A DNA stretch of 64,000 bases from Symsagittifera roscoffensis (Eukaryota > Xenacoelomorpha > Acoela > Convolutidae), in contig NC_087065.1 in the NCBI RefSeq assembly GCF_963678635.1, positions 61,344,754-61,408,753 of the forward strand, written 5' to 3'. Position 1 is the stretch's first letter. Every line of letters begins with the position of its first letter. Under the pieces are notes generated by a model. It made no database searches. It was not told where the DNA came from and worked only from the letters and a program-made list of their open reading frames with translations. The position numbers were made by a program, and so were the translations under genes. This document shows positions 48,220 to 59,308 of the stretch, piece after piece.

Positions 48220-48915
48220 TCACCCCTGTCTTTGAAGCTCAGACACTTCCTCTGCCCTCAGCTTCTGCTCACGTCTTGCTTTCGCCTTCCTCCTTGTCTG
48301 TGATGGTCTCTGTTGTTTGCCCCTGATATTGCCAATCAGCTCTGACAGCCTTTCTTAGTGTGCCACTACCAATCGCAGAGATTTCAGCTCCAAATCAGCA
48401 CTCTGATGCAGCTTCAAATATTCCTTGAGCTGCTCCGGGTTGTTTTGCTTGCTCTTGGAGAGTAGTCGTTTTTTTTTTAGCTGGAATAATGAGCACCCCT
48501 GTGCCGAGAAGCTGACTAAACAAGTCGGGCGTTCCTTCCCTTCTGCAATAAACGATCGCCAATATCTGCTGCTTCTTCGTCTTCAAATAGTTTGTCAGCT
48601 CCTCGACACCGGCTGGGCGATAGTTGTTTGTTCTGTGGCTGCTAATGGTGTTGTTCACCACGTCGTGCCACACAACCACTTTTTTCTCCTTCAGTGGACT
48701 GTCTTCCAGTAGTCGTCGGAGGTTCTTTCCTTGGTTCAGCAAGTTGTTATTAAGGGATAGGCCAGGAATTGCTGTAACAAGGCTTTCGTATTGCTTTTTT
48801 TCCCCTGTGTTAAGGGTGTTGATGCTGTGGAAGTTTTTTTCCCCTGTGTTAAGGGTGTTTTTTCCCCTGTGTTGATCCGGTTGTTCGGAGATGCATCAGC
48901 CCTTTTCCTCAACTC
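48220..48915 (-). pseudogene. Unrecognised ORF with NTLNTGEK repeats and a possible SGNH-type block
   Basis: The open frame runs from a TAG near 48918 down to about 48395. A frameshifted continuation contains TAA at 48357-48355 and ends at TGA 48222-48220. N-terminal part: three imperfect copies of a TLNTGEK peptide encoded by a DNA tandem repeat (about 48790-48880). Middle: a hydrophobic strand VVVWHDV with NN and SSH after it, and later AIVYCRR.GTP, which suggests an alpha/beta fold resembling SGNH hydrolases. The C-terminus is strongly basic. It is next to the PLE in the same orientation and could be its first ORF or an unrelated element. I do not recognise the family firmly. Confidence 0.4.
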
Positions 48916-48918
48916 CTA

Positions 48919-50190
48919 GCTTCTCATTATCTGTGTAACAGTCGCCTATTTAAATCACATATGAGGTTGAAGAAAAATAGGCCCTTTAACCATTGGCTCA
49001 AGAGTCAAGTACACTATCTCTTGTATTTTTCTACCTCGAACGGTCGGAGCCAATTGGGTTCACTTGCGAAATGAGACTAAAACCTTCGTTACAGCTTAAA
49101 GGCCACTACCAAAATACCACCCCCACTCTAGAAAATCAGAACGTCCCCATACTCAGGTCTCAAAATACCCAAAATACGCGAACGCCGTTAAAAACAGGGT
49201 CGGAACAGTCCGTATAGTTTTTTTTTATTAGACAGTGGAACTTTGATCCATTCCAGATGGATCAACCTAAAACGCTCCTTACCTCAACATGACAATTATA
49301 AAACATACTCAAGAAAACTAAATTGGGTACTCACATACCAGCACATTCGAGAATTGGAGTAACTTAAATAATCAGCAACTCTAGCATTAAAGGGAATTGA
49401 GTTTTAACTCAAGAAGTTTGTAATTAACGAATTCCAGCAAAGGAATTGAGTTTTGACTTGGGATATCAGTTTTGGGGCTGGACCATTGGGAGACTTCGGT
49501 TGTCCACCTTTGCACCGAGGGTACACTCTGGTCGACTTCGAATTAATGTTTTCCTCTCTCGCAATTGTTCTGTCTCCTAATTCAGGATAAGACAGCTCTA
49601 CTCTCTTGTGATTCTTATGTCTGGAAATTGCTAATAGCAATTTTCCGCTGCTTTTTGACTATTTTCCCGCGATTGTAATCCGGTTGTTCTGATCTTGTAT
49701 TTCTGAGATTTTCAGTTGTCGCGAGAAAGTTGAGCATGACAGGCTCAATTCGAATTTTTGAAAATTCCATTTCACCCCAAAATTACTTTTTTCGTATTGC
49801 TCAAGGTCAAACTTCCAAATATGACCGACTGGCACGTACTCCCCGGACTCAAGATCGATGACCCTCATCGCGTGTTGCCGTCTGCCAGTGAATCCCCAGA
49901 ATGTTGAGTGTTGCTCAAGATACAGTGCCAGTGGTCATTTACAGAAGTTTTCAGCAGATTTAACTTTGTATACACCCCAAAATTCACAACCATGCAAAAT
50001 TGTCACACTATCGCTGAACGGCAATCAAAGTTTGCATACACCTGCACCTTAAAACTCTTCTTTGCAAGCTAATGATTAAAATTTCTTTTGTCTTATCCAA
50101 TCAGAAAAATTGTCATTCAGCATTTTGATTTATATAATAATTATAGCATATTAATAACAATATTTCGTTTTTGTTAAAATTTCTTTTTCG
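48919..50190. other. No gene recognised between the two retroelements
   Basis: Intergenic or LTR-like DNA. Two nearby copies of GGAATTGAGTTTT.ACT (about 49392 and 49442) form a short repeat. I looked here for the 3' LTR of the Ty3-like element and for a polypurine tract and found neither convincingly. A 69-codon minus-strand frame at 49659-49868 has no supporting feature. Confidence 0.4.
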
Positions 50191-50199
50191 TGACCTCAG

Positions 50200-52135
50200 A
50201 TTTCATCCGAGTTCACACTCGAGCCCCTTTCTTTCCCTCTCAAGACTCAAGAAACCCTCATTGAGCCACCTGCTCATTGTATTCCTGGTCTTTGAGGTGC
50301 TAGGCCCTGATGTGTTTGACACCGTGATCTGCCTTAGCAGCGCTTCCTTGTCATCGGAGCTAATTACGATCTCTTCCCACGCTTTTAGTTGTTCGAAGGA
50401 TCGCATCCACTCCCTCTGCTCTTGCAACCTCTTTGCCTGCTTTGGCAAACCCTTCACTTTCGATTCCATGTTCAAGCAAAAGGGATTGAGCAGGCTCAGG
50501 CTCACGTTTTTCGCCAGGTCCTCTTCCAGTATTGATTCCCTCGCCTTGGTATTATCTCTAGACACTCTACCGATTCTTTTCCATCCCGTCGTGCTCGCAT
50601 TTCGGTGGGCCAGCAAAAGTCTCTTGAAGGCTTCCGGTCATATCTCTGCCAGGAACTGTCGGTATTCTTTACGATGCTTTTTCATGTGGTCTTTCGTCAC
50701 CATATACAACCAAGATGTCAATGTCGCTCGAAACCACGAGAAGAACCTTATGCGGCCCCTTTTCTTGCCTGACCTCCATAGGTATGGCAAATACCTTGCA
50801 CGCAGTCTCAAACAACTCAAGTCTCCTGCTGTAATCAATAGCGTATATCGATTCCGCCGTCGGTGTCGTTCTCCTCGATCCATCGCAACGCTGAAATTGT
50901 GCTTACTACCAAGATGGTCACCTTGTGCCGATGATCGGGTAATCCGATCGACCGAATTTCTTCCACATCCCATATTAAGCAGAGGTTTGACTGTTCCGGG
51001 TACCACACCTTCTGTGCCAAGCACTGGCATGGGCATTCCCCATGTGTAATATCGATGCTCCGGAGGTTGCGTTCTCCCGAAGCTTCCAGTAGAGGTTCCA
51101 ATTCTATCATCTTCTCATGTGTTGTATCATTTTTCTCCTGTGATTGGCCTTTATGTTGTAAGGGATGGTGCAAATCGTGAGTATAGCGGGATCCATCTGA
51201 ATCCTCAACTCCTCAAGAATGCAGCTCATCTTCTCATGTAGCCTCATTACCTTCCTCGATTCACCTCTGGACACGTCATTGGTTCCCATCATCAGAGTCA
51301 CCGTGTACATCTTCACCATGTCCAACATCTCAAGTGATGCCAACATCTGAGGTGTCGCGGCTCCAGAAAAGCTCAAGACTCCAGTCTGCCAATGCGACTG
51401 GATCGGGGTCAGCACTCGTATCAGGGGCTGTTCCCTATGATTAAGTGGACCGCACCCTCCGGTATTCTCGGCTGTGTGTAATACTTAGGCCATGACGCGT
51501 CAGGGAAACAATCTCTTCTCGCCCGCTGTGCCGTGATCCAATCCATACGGTTGTGTCTGTGATACCTGCCATCTGTATTCTTTTTGTAGCTTGCGATCAC
51601 CACACTCTTGACTGATTGGTCTCTCCAAGTAGGGGGTCGCTCCACTCTTGTTGAGTCGTCACGGGTTCCCAACTGTCACCTATCGTGTAATTCCTTGAGA
51701 GGTGATGAACTCCCGCCAATTTGGCTACTGCCCGGGGTTGAACTCGGAGTGTATCCTGGTAGTGTGACCTCCATCAGTGGGCAAATTGGTTGCGCCTCCA
51801 AACCACGCACGGAGGACACTGGCTCGGGTGTTATCCACACTTCCAGTCCCTCGTTGATGTGCTCCTGAGCCGATCGGTCCAAGTTGAATCGTCCACTGGA
51901 CCTAGGAACTTCATCCACTTCCATCCGCGACTCTGGCCTTGACCCTGCAGCTACTCGTTCTGTGGTCCTGGTTCCCTTTCCCTTTTGTCTCGCGAACTCT
52001 CGTTATCGCCGCTGAATCTTTTCAATTTCCGACTTCAACTGCTCACAGTTTGTCTCGTTCTCGCGTACCTTCTGCTCTTGTTGTTACTCTGCCCTAATCA
52101 TATTAAGATCACGCCTTGCCTGATCCCTCTCGTGG
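50200..52135 (-). pseudogene. Ty3-associated ORF3, copy I: coiled-coil end, SGNH-like domain, C-terminus
   Basis: Minus-strand pieces in order: coiled-coil end (about 52135-51985, with two TAA), MEVDEVPRSS block (51924-51676), WRDQSV-to-GNSP block (51672-51421), SGNH-like block (51415-51107), then C-terminal pieces down to 50203. The SGNH assignment rests on LSFSGAATPQM followed by TLMMGTNDVSRGE, where GTND resembles block III of SGNH hydrolases, and TICTIPYN. The C-terminal region has two related strands (HKVTILVV and HKVLLVVS) that I cannot assign. Several frame changes make it nonfunctional as it stands. Confidence 0.55.
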
Positions 52136-52860
52136 AGTATAGCGGGATCCATCTGAATCCTCAACTCCTCAAGAATGCAGCTCATCTTCTCATGTAGCCT
52201 CATTACCTTCCTCGATTCACCTCTGGACATGTCATTGGTTCCCATCATCAGAGTCACCGTGTACATCTTCACCATGTCCAACATCTCAAGTGATGCCAAC
52301 ATCTGAGGTGTCGCGGCTCCAGAAAAGCTCAAGACTCCAGTCTGCCAATGCGACTGGATCGGGGTCAGCACTCGTATCAGGGGCTGTTCCCTATGATTAA
52401 GTGGACCGCACCCTCCTGTATTCTCGGCTGTGTGTAATATTTGGGCCATGACGCGTCAGGGAAACAATCCCTTCTCGCCCGCTGTGCCGTGATCCAATCC
52501 ATACGGTTGTGTCTGTGATACCTGCCATCTGTATTCTTTTTGTAGCTTGCGATCACCACACTCCTGACTGATTGGTCTCTCCAAGTAGGGGGTCGCTCCA
52601 CTCTTGTTGAGTCGGACTGGATCGGGGTCAGCACTCGTATCAGGGGCTGTTCCCTTTGATTAAGTGGACCGCACCCTCCGGTATTCTCGGCTGTGTGTAA
52701 TATTTGGGCCATGACGCGTCAGGGAAACAATCCCTTCTCGCCCGCTGTGCCGTGATCCAATCCATACGGTTGTGTCTGTGATACCTGCCATCTGTATTCT
52801 TTTTGTAGCTTGCGATTACCACACTCCTGACTGATTGGTCTCTCCAAGGGGGTCGCTCCA
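52135..52860 (-). repeat. Extra copies of the SGNH-like segment of ORF3
   Basis: 52135-52610 repeats 51190-51650: the same block from WRDQSV through MMGTND. 52620-52860 repeats the first part again. Junctions fall at short shared words such as GGATCGGGGTCAGCACTCG and CTCTCCAAG. The second MMGTND copy reads NDMSRGE. Confidence 0.85.
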
Positions 52861-53875
52861 CTCTTGTTGAGTCGTCACGGGTTCCCAACTGTAACCTATC
52901 GTGTAATTCCTTGAGAGGTGATGAACTCCCGCCAATTTGGCTACTGCCCGGGGTTGAACTCGGAGTGTATCCTGGTAGTGTGACCTCCATCAGTGGGCAA
53001 ATTGGTTGCGCCTCCAAACCACGCACGGAGGACACCGGCTCGGGTGTTATCCACACTTCCAGTCCCTCGTTGATGTGCTCCTGAGCCGATCGGTCCAAGT
53101 TGAATCGTCCACTGGACCTAGGAACTTCATCCACTTCCATCCGCGACTCTGGCCTTGACCCTGCAGCTACTCGTTCTGTGGTCCTGGTTCCCTTTCCCTT
53201 TTGTCTCGCGAACTCTCGTTATCGCCGCTGAATCTTTTCAATTTCCGACTTCAACTGCTCACAGTTCGTCTCGTTCTCGCGTACCTTCTGCTCTTGTTGT
53301 TACTCTGCCCTAATCATATTAAGATCACGCCTCGCCTGATCCCTCTCGAGTATCGCTTGATCTCTTTCCAGGTTCGCCTGGTCTCTCTCGAGCTTCGCAC
53401 CATCCCGGTCAAGATTCGCTTTGTCTCTCTCCCTCTGCGCCCTCTCCAGTTCCCTCTTCAGGTTACTGAGGCCCGGATATGCTTCCTTCGGATGTTTTGA
53501 CGACGGTCTGCTCGTGAATTGGGCCGCGAACTCCGCCGGCGGTCTGGCGGGGAGTGGAAATTCTCACGCGCCGTATTCCGTGTTGTTGCTCATGCCAGGA
53601 TTTCTCGCCAAGTCGCCTCCATCCACATTCCAGGAAGACCATCTGGTCTGCTCCTGGTTGGATATCCCCTCTGTCGTGTAGCCAACCATCAAAACAGCTT
53701 CTGTCGCTGATTCCCTGCATTCGCCCTGCGCCTCTAACTACAGGATGGCGTTCAACATCACCGCCATCCTCTCATCGACTTGGGTGTAGTCCAGATCCCT
53801 CAAGCGTTTGTATAGTTCATCGAGCGTAGGTCTCTTGAGCGCTGCACGCATAGATTTCCAAAAGCGATCTGCCAT
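52640..53875 (-). pseudogene. Ty3-associated ORF3, copy II (N-terminal two thirds)
   Basis: It starts at ATG 53875 with MADRFWKSM and a short helical domain, then TAG at 53740-53738, after which the same frame continues. A region with charged heptads (ERDQA repeats) predicts a coiled coil at about 53480-53330. It then has the MEVDEVPRSS block (53140-52890) and the start of the SGNH segment. Two further in-frame TAA follow the coiled coil. It resembles a gag-like or accessory protein placed 3' of pol, where other elements carry env. Confidence 0.55.
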
Positions 53876-53905
53876 TGTCACAATCTCTAGATGATCTCAC
53901 GTGTC

Positions 53906-53991
53906 AACCAACTTGAGAATTACCTTACCAACCAACTTGAGAATTACCTTACCAACCAACTTGAGAATTACCTTACCAACCAACTTGATAG
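53906..53991. repeat. 24-bp tandem repeat, three and a half units
   Basis: AACCAACTTGAGAATTACCT plus TACC is repeated at 53906, 53930 and 53954, followed by a 14-base partial unit. The same place before ORF3 copy III (about 55580) has one full unit plus the partial. It sits in the leader just 5' of the ORF3 start. Confidence 0.9.
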
Positions 53992-54398
53992 TTGAGAAAT
54001 GTCTCCCTTCGAACTTGTGAATGTCGTATGAGACCACTGATAGAGTACTTGCTCTAGATATCTTTCTCTTCGTTGAGTGAGTGTTGCTTGGGTGTCAGTT
54101 CAATTTTTCAAATCAATCTGAAAATATAATCCATTTTTAGACCAAGATGTTCTGTTCCTAACCTAAACCCCCTCATTATTGTATTTAAAACATTATCCCT
54201 CCATCTATTCTACTAAAATAGTTCAATTGTAAGTTTTAAGAGCATGCAGATTCATTTCATGTTTTAGCACCGTCAACTCTCTAAAATTTAATTGTCATGC
54301 CAACTGCGTTAAAATCCATCTACCTGCTTTGCGCCCCTATGTACCTAACTCGAAATCCCCATGTACCTAACTCGAGACCTCCATTGTCCGCCCGTAAC

Positions 54399-54500
54399 TC
54401 AGGCGATACTCAAGTAGTATTTCTTGCGTAGGTGTACCATTATCTCCGTTTCTGCGAAGACCACGTGTAGGTTGGCGTAACTCTCCAAGTAGGGTAACTC
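54399..54500 (-). pseudogene. Duplicated end of the pol macro-like domain
   Basis: On the minus strand this repeats the last strand of the macro-like domain (LHVVFAETEI...KYYLSIA), also present at about 56095-56030. It shows that the duplicated block began inside the end of pol. The junction at about 54480-54520 carries three copies of CTCTCCAAG. Confidence 0.7.
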
Positions 54501-55547
54501 TCCAAGTGATTGGTCTCTCCAAGTAGGGGGTCGCTCCACTCTTGTTGAGTCGTCACGGGTTCCCAACTGTAACCTATTGTGTAATTCCTTGAGAGGTGAT
54601 GAACTCCCGCCAATTTGGCTACTGCCCGGGGTTGAACTCAGGGTGTATCCCGGTAGTGTGACCTCCATCAGTGGGCGTATTGGTTGCGCCTCCAAACCAC
54701 GCACGGAGGACACCGGCTCGGGTGGTATACACACTTCCAGTCCCTCGTTGATGTGCTCCTGAGCCGATCGGTCCAAGTTGAATCGTCCACTGGACCTAGG
54801 AACTTCATCCACTTCCATCCGCGACTCTGGCCTTGACCCTGCAGCTACTCGTTCTGTGGTCCTGGTTCCCTTTCCCTTTTGTCTCGCGAACTCTCGTTAT
54901 CGCCGCTGAATCTTTTCAATTTCCGACTTCAACTGCTCATAGTTCGTCTCGCGTACCTTCTGCTCTTGTTGTTACTCTGTCCTAATCAAACTAAGATCAC
55001 GCCTCGCCTGATCCCTCTCGAGTATCGCTTGATCTCTTTCCAGGTTCGCCTGGTCCCTCTCGAGCTTCGCACCATCCAGGTCAAGATTCGCTTTGTCTCT
55101 CTCCCTCTGCGCCCTCTCCAGTTCCCTCTTCAGGTTACTGAGGCCCGGATATGCTTCCTTTGGATGTTTTGACGACGGTCTGCTCGTGGATTGGGCCGCG
55201 AACTCCGCCGGCGGTCTGGCGGGGAGTGGAAATTCTCCCGCGCCGTATTCCGTGTTGTTGCTCATGCCAGGATTTCTCGCCAAGTCGCCTCCATCCACAT
55301 TCCAGGAAGACCATCTGGTCTGCTCCTGGTTGGATATCCCCTCTGTCGTGTAGCCAACCATCAAAACAGCTTCTGTCGCTGATTCCCCGCATTCACCCTG
55401 CGCCTCTAACTACAGGATGGCGTTCAACATCACCGCCATCCTCTCATTGACTTGGGTGTAGTCCAGACCCCTCAAGCGTTTGTATAGTTCATCGAGCGTA
55501 GGTCTCTTGAGCGCTGCACGCATAGATTTCCAAAAGCGATCTGTCAT
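54500..55547 (-). pseudogene. Ty3-associated ORF3, copy III (N-terminal half)
   Basis: It starts at ATG 55547 (MTDRFW) with the same TAG as copy II (55412-55410), then an open stretch 55364-54972 with an extended ERDQA coiled coil, TAA at 54974-54972, and the MEVDEVPRSS block (54818-54570). It stops at the junction to the duplicated pol end. It is closest to pol and so in the original ORF3 position. It shares its in-frame stops with copy II, which means the stops predate the duplication. Confidence 0.55.
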
Positions 55548-55968
55548 TGTCACAATCTCCAGATGATCTCACGTGTCAACCAACTTGAGAATTACCTTAC
55601 CAACCAACTTGATAGTTGAGAAATGTCTCCCTTCGAACTTGTGAAAGTCGTATGAGACCGCTGATAGAGTACTAGCTCTAGATATCTTTCTCTTCGTTGA
55701 GTGAGTGTTGCTTGGGTGTCAGTTCAATTTTTCAAATCAATCTGAAAATAAAATCCATTTTAGACCAAGATGTTTTGTTCCTAACCTAAACCCCCCTCAT
55801 TATTGTATTTAAAACATTATCCCTCCATCTATTCTACTAAACTAGTTCAATTGTAAGTTTTAAGAGCATGCAGATTCATTTCATGTTTTAGCACCGTCAC
55901 CTCTCTAAAATTTAATTGTCATGCCAACTGCGTTAAAATGCATCTACCTGCTTCGCGCCCCTATGTAC
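55548..55968. other. Spacer between pol end and ORF3
   Basis: Noncoding leader with one and a half copies of the 24-bp repeat and AT-rich sequence. The same spacer is duplicated at about 53880-54390. Confidence 0.6.
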
Positions 55969-56764
55969 CTAACTCGAAATCCCCATGTACCTAACTCGAG
56001 ACCTCCATTGTCCGCCCGTAACTCCGGCGATATTCAAGTAGTATTTTTTGTGTAGGTGACAGACTATCTCCGTTTCTGCGAAGACCACGTGTAGGATGGC
56101 GTAACTCCCTTGGGCTCAACTAGCCCCTGTTTAGGTCATAAGCCGGCATCGAGACCTCCATTATCCTTCTTTTGACCATGAAGTCTCTCAGCCTCGTTAG
56201 TGCCAACATCACGTGCTCAGGATCTATCGTGTTCCTTTCATTGATCCTCGTTACCAGAATGCACAGGTATTTACCCGGGACTTGTGAAACTGATGGGGGA
56301 AGCGCAGCCATTCCTTCCAACCCCGGTCTTTGTCTGAATAGAAACTCCACGTTCTGATTTCTCTCTTGGAGCCGGCCTCTAATCTCGATTTGAAGCTCAT
56401 GTCCGCCGTTATACAGATCGCGCTAGTCCTGTCTAACAAAATGAAGTCGCTGTCCGTTATCAGGATGTTCTCCGAGTATTCATTGGGTATCTCAAATTTT
56501 GTTTTAAAGTTTCGTCCTATGGTAGGCTCAGCCTCTTCCTCATCTAGTTCCAGCCCGCTGGTCTCTCTCACTTCTCTGAGTTTCTTTATCATCAAATATT
56601 TGGTCTGGGTAAGTCCTACCCCCACTCCCCGCACAAAAATATTTATCGACGTCCCCGTCGATGATGCCGGGTCTAAATAATTCTGTCGGTATCTTGAGCG
56701 GCCTGTCGGTTGCTGTCCAACCGAAGAGAGGATCTTTCGTTTTCACGTGTTTTTCTGCTGTCAC
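55969..56764 (-). pseudogene. C-terminal macro-like domain of the Ty3-like pol
   Basis: Pieces in different frames: 56764-56540, 56634-56251, 56350-56120 and about 56110-55969. The features resemble TARG1/OARD1-type macrodomains: a strand ILITDSDFILLDRTSA, then a Ser/Phe/Lys loop, a GKYLCILVTRI strand, a DPEHVMLALTRLRDF helix, EVSMPAYD where the family has a SMP motif, and a final LHVVFAETEI strand. That order matches an ADP-ribose-binding fold. Activity cannot be judged. A TAG ends the piece at 56120 and a final TAG is at 55971-55969. In this copy it is broken by at least two frame changes. Confidence 0.6.
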
Positions 56765-56789
56765 GTCGACCTGCTGGATGCTTTGCTCT

Positions 56790-57578
56790 TCATCTCATAT
56801 GCTCTTGACATCGCGCATCCACTCTAGTATTCTCAAGTTTGTGTTTTCCCTCCTCTCTATCTCGCTCTGCTTCAGATCTGTTTATTGTTCTGGTGTGGAG
56901 TAGTCCTCTTGCGGAAAATCTTCGCTGTCGTTGATTATTTGCCATTCGTCGTCCGCTACCAACTCTACCACTCAGTAACTCCTCGCCTAGCTTATCAGGC
57001 TGTATCTTATCAATCAAGAAATCATCCCCGTACCTATTGTACCTTATGCTTGTCCATTTGCGGTTGCCACTCCTTGTTTCTGCTGTTATCGGCAGGTCTG
57101 GTTCCGTCCACTTTGGCACCTCGTTCTGCTCTGGATCATTCCAGTCTTCTTCCACAAAGGATTCCGCATCTGAGTCTGCTTCTATCTTTTCATTATCGTC
57201 CATGCTCACGTCCTCGTTGACATCATTCTTTTCTCTGGTGCCTTTTTCGTTCACTTCGCATGCTGGCTCTACCAAAAGGTACTCTTGTCCCTCCATATTC
57301 TGCGGTACGCACCAGTCCTCCGGAGATAAGACATGAGGCTTCAGATTTTCAAAATGCGCTGCTCGCCCCGTACTCAAGCGGTAGAACCGTCCCTGCTGGT
57401 GTACTTCTGTGATCATGAACAATCCTCGCCATTTCTTGAGTAGTTTTTTCGTCCCCTTGGGAGGTATAACATTCTGGAACACCCAGACGTATTGGCCCAC
57501 TGCGTTCGATTTAGCTTGCGCCGTGTTCCTCCTGCAGAGCTCGTTTACTTCCTGTTGTCTCTTGACCGCTTCCTTCAC
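56790..57578 (-). pseudogene. Integrase C-terminus and acidic linker
   Basis: About 262 codons. After a helical part, the segment VGQYVWVFQ-to-KKWRGLFMITEV and YRLSTGRAAHFENLKPH matches the SH3-like GPY/F-type region at integrase C-termini. A long acidic stretch follows (about residues 130-200). It leads to the macro-like domain after a frame change near 56790. Confidence 0.75.
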
Positions 57579-58103
57579 ATAAGCTTGAGGCGACGTCTTT
57601 TCCCTTCGTATTCTGGGTAAAAGAACGTTAGGGGCATTGCTCTCTCCCTGCCCGTTAACATCATGAAGGGACTGATTCCTGTTGTCGAGTGTTGCGTGCT
57701 GTTAAACGACCCGACCACTTGCGGCAGATATTTATCCCAGTCTGTCATGTATCTCGAGCAATCTACCCTCAGCAGGTTCACCAACGTTTTGTTCTGTCTC
57801 TTCACTAACCCGTTAGTCTGATGATGGTAAGCCATTGAGCGCTTAAGCAATGTGTAACCTCTTCATCAATTCTTTTGTCAGGTCACCCACGAAGGCTTTC
57901 CCGTTGTCCGACTTAAATGTCATCGGACAACCATATCGTGATATCCAATGTGTTATAAAAAGGTCACAAGTCTCCTCCGCTGAGGCTTTTTGACAGGGCA
58001 CCGCTTCCTCCAACTTCGTAAAGTGGTGTATTATGACCAGTATCTGGTTATATCCCGACTCTGTCAGGCAGATCTTCTGCCTCGTTGAATTCCGAGCTCT
58101 CAA
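57575..58103 (-). pseudogene. Integrase catalytic core, disrupted
   Basis: Pieces 58103-57843 and 57850-57575. The second catalytic Asp is visible in KSDNGKAF. The first falls in a stretch spoiled by a frame change near 58060. The third position reads VKRQN, so Lys stands where the catalytic Glu is expected. TAA at 57845-57843 is followed at once by a frame change. YHHQTNGLV and NSTQHSTTGISPF are typical of Ty3 integrases. Confidence 0.8.
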
Positions 58104-58545
58104 CGGACTTGAGTGGGAACATCATCTTCCTTGGGTCTTTCACCTGTAGACATGCCAAACATGCGTTCACCCATCTCTCGCAGGCTTTCCTCATTCCCGG
58201 CCAATCAAAACTGTGAAGTTTTCTCTGTTGCACCTTGTCTATCCCCTGGTGCCCCATCTGGTCGTGCGATCTGAATAACACCTCTGTCTGATACAATTGT
58301 GGTAGTATGATGAGGTTATGCTTGTGTAGTATCTTCTCCTCATCCTTTCTCCTGCATGCTACCACCCCATCAGCTGTGTGATAGAGTAAATCTTTTCTCT
58401 CTTTGTAGAACTGGCTCAAGATCTTGTAGCTGTCTTCTTCCAGATCCCCTTTCTCTTTGGCTTTCGCCCGGATCCATCTGGATAGGTTGCTTGTCGTGTT
58501 GTCATTCTTTTGGGCTCGTATCAGATCTGACAGCCTACATCTCGC
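58048..58545 (-). pseudogene. Integrase zinc-binding domain
   Basis: This frame continues from the preceding acidic spacer past TAG (58548-58546). It shows HDQMGH and later CLAC, the HHCC zinc-binding pattern at integrase N-termini. It ends in a frame change at about 58048. Confidence 0.75.
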
Positions 58546-59308
58546 CTAGACGTGTTCCCTCAGTGCCATTATTTGACCATTCATTTCTCCGGGACTGTGG
58601 ATGTCATCTCTCAGTTTGACGCAAACTATCCTCCTCAAGACCTTCCTGTCATCTTCTGGCACCAGGTTTATTCTGACATTCGAGTTGCATGATAGCTCCC
58701 TGAACGGTTTCCTTGATACTGCAGTTTTCTCAAGTTCTTCACCTCCGCGCACCTCCTGCTGATCCAAATTGTACGTTCCTGAGGAGGGATCTGTCTGTAG
58801 TTCCCTGTCGCGGTGCCTCATCTTCTCTTCCGCCAATATCATGCATAGACTATCTTGGTCGTCGCTGCTCTTCTCTGAGTCTTCATCCCATTCTTCACAC
58901 TCCCCGGACAAATTTTCTTCTTCAGCATCTTCCTCTGCAGTGGGCCACTCCCCGGACTCTTGACTCAGTCCGAGGAGTTCAGCCTCCTCCTTGAATGCCA
59001 CCTTCTTCATCCTAACCATAGTCCGCTCAAGTATGTCCTCAGGGATCCTCTCCACCAATGACTGCACTACTTCTTTTCCATCAGGTTTCCTTTTTTTCAC
59101 GGAGTCCTCGCTACCATCCGCATCATTCCTTCTCAATATCGTGACCTCTGGTTCCTCTCACCCTTTTCTTTTACCACGGGTTTATCGTCTGCCAGTTTCT
59201 CGAGTAATCTCCTCAAGTCTTCATCTATCTATGCTCTTCTCCTTTCTACTTGGTTGAGATCATAACCTTTTGCCTTGAGTGTCTCCCTCACAGTTTTTGA
59301 CTTGAGCA
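58546..59308 (-). pseudogene. Acidic linker between RNase H and integrase
   Basis: An open stretch of 196 codons (59136-58546), rich in Glu/Asp in the middle (near 58880-58960), preceded by a frame with TAG at 59231-59229. I recognise no domain. It extends the polyprotein between the two enzymes, longer than the usual tether. Confidence 0.5.

Noticed and set aside
48919-50190. A 3' LTR of the Ty3-like element
   Set aside because: No TG...CA-bounded repeat or polypurine tract was recognised, and the 5' LTR is outside the window, so it cannot be paired.
50171-51049. A 292-codon plus-strand reading frame
   Set aside because: It is antisense to the ORF3 C-terminal pieces, has no domain, and its composition fits a shadow frame.
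53906-53991. A CRISPR array
   Set aside because: The units are contiguous without unique spacers, in a eukaryotic retroelement leader.
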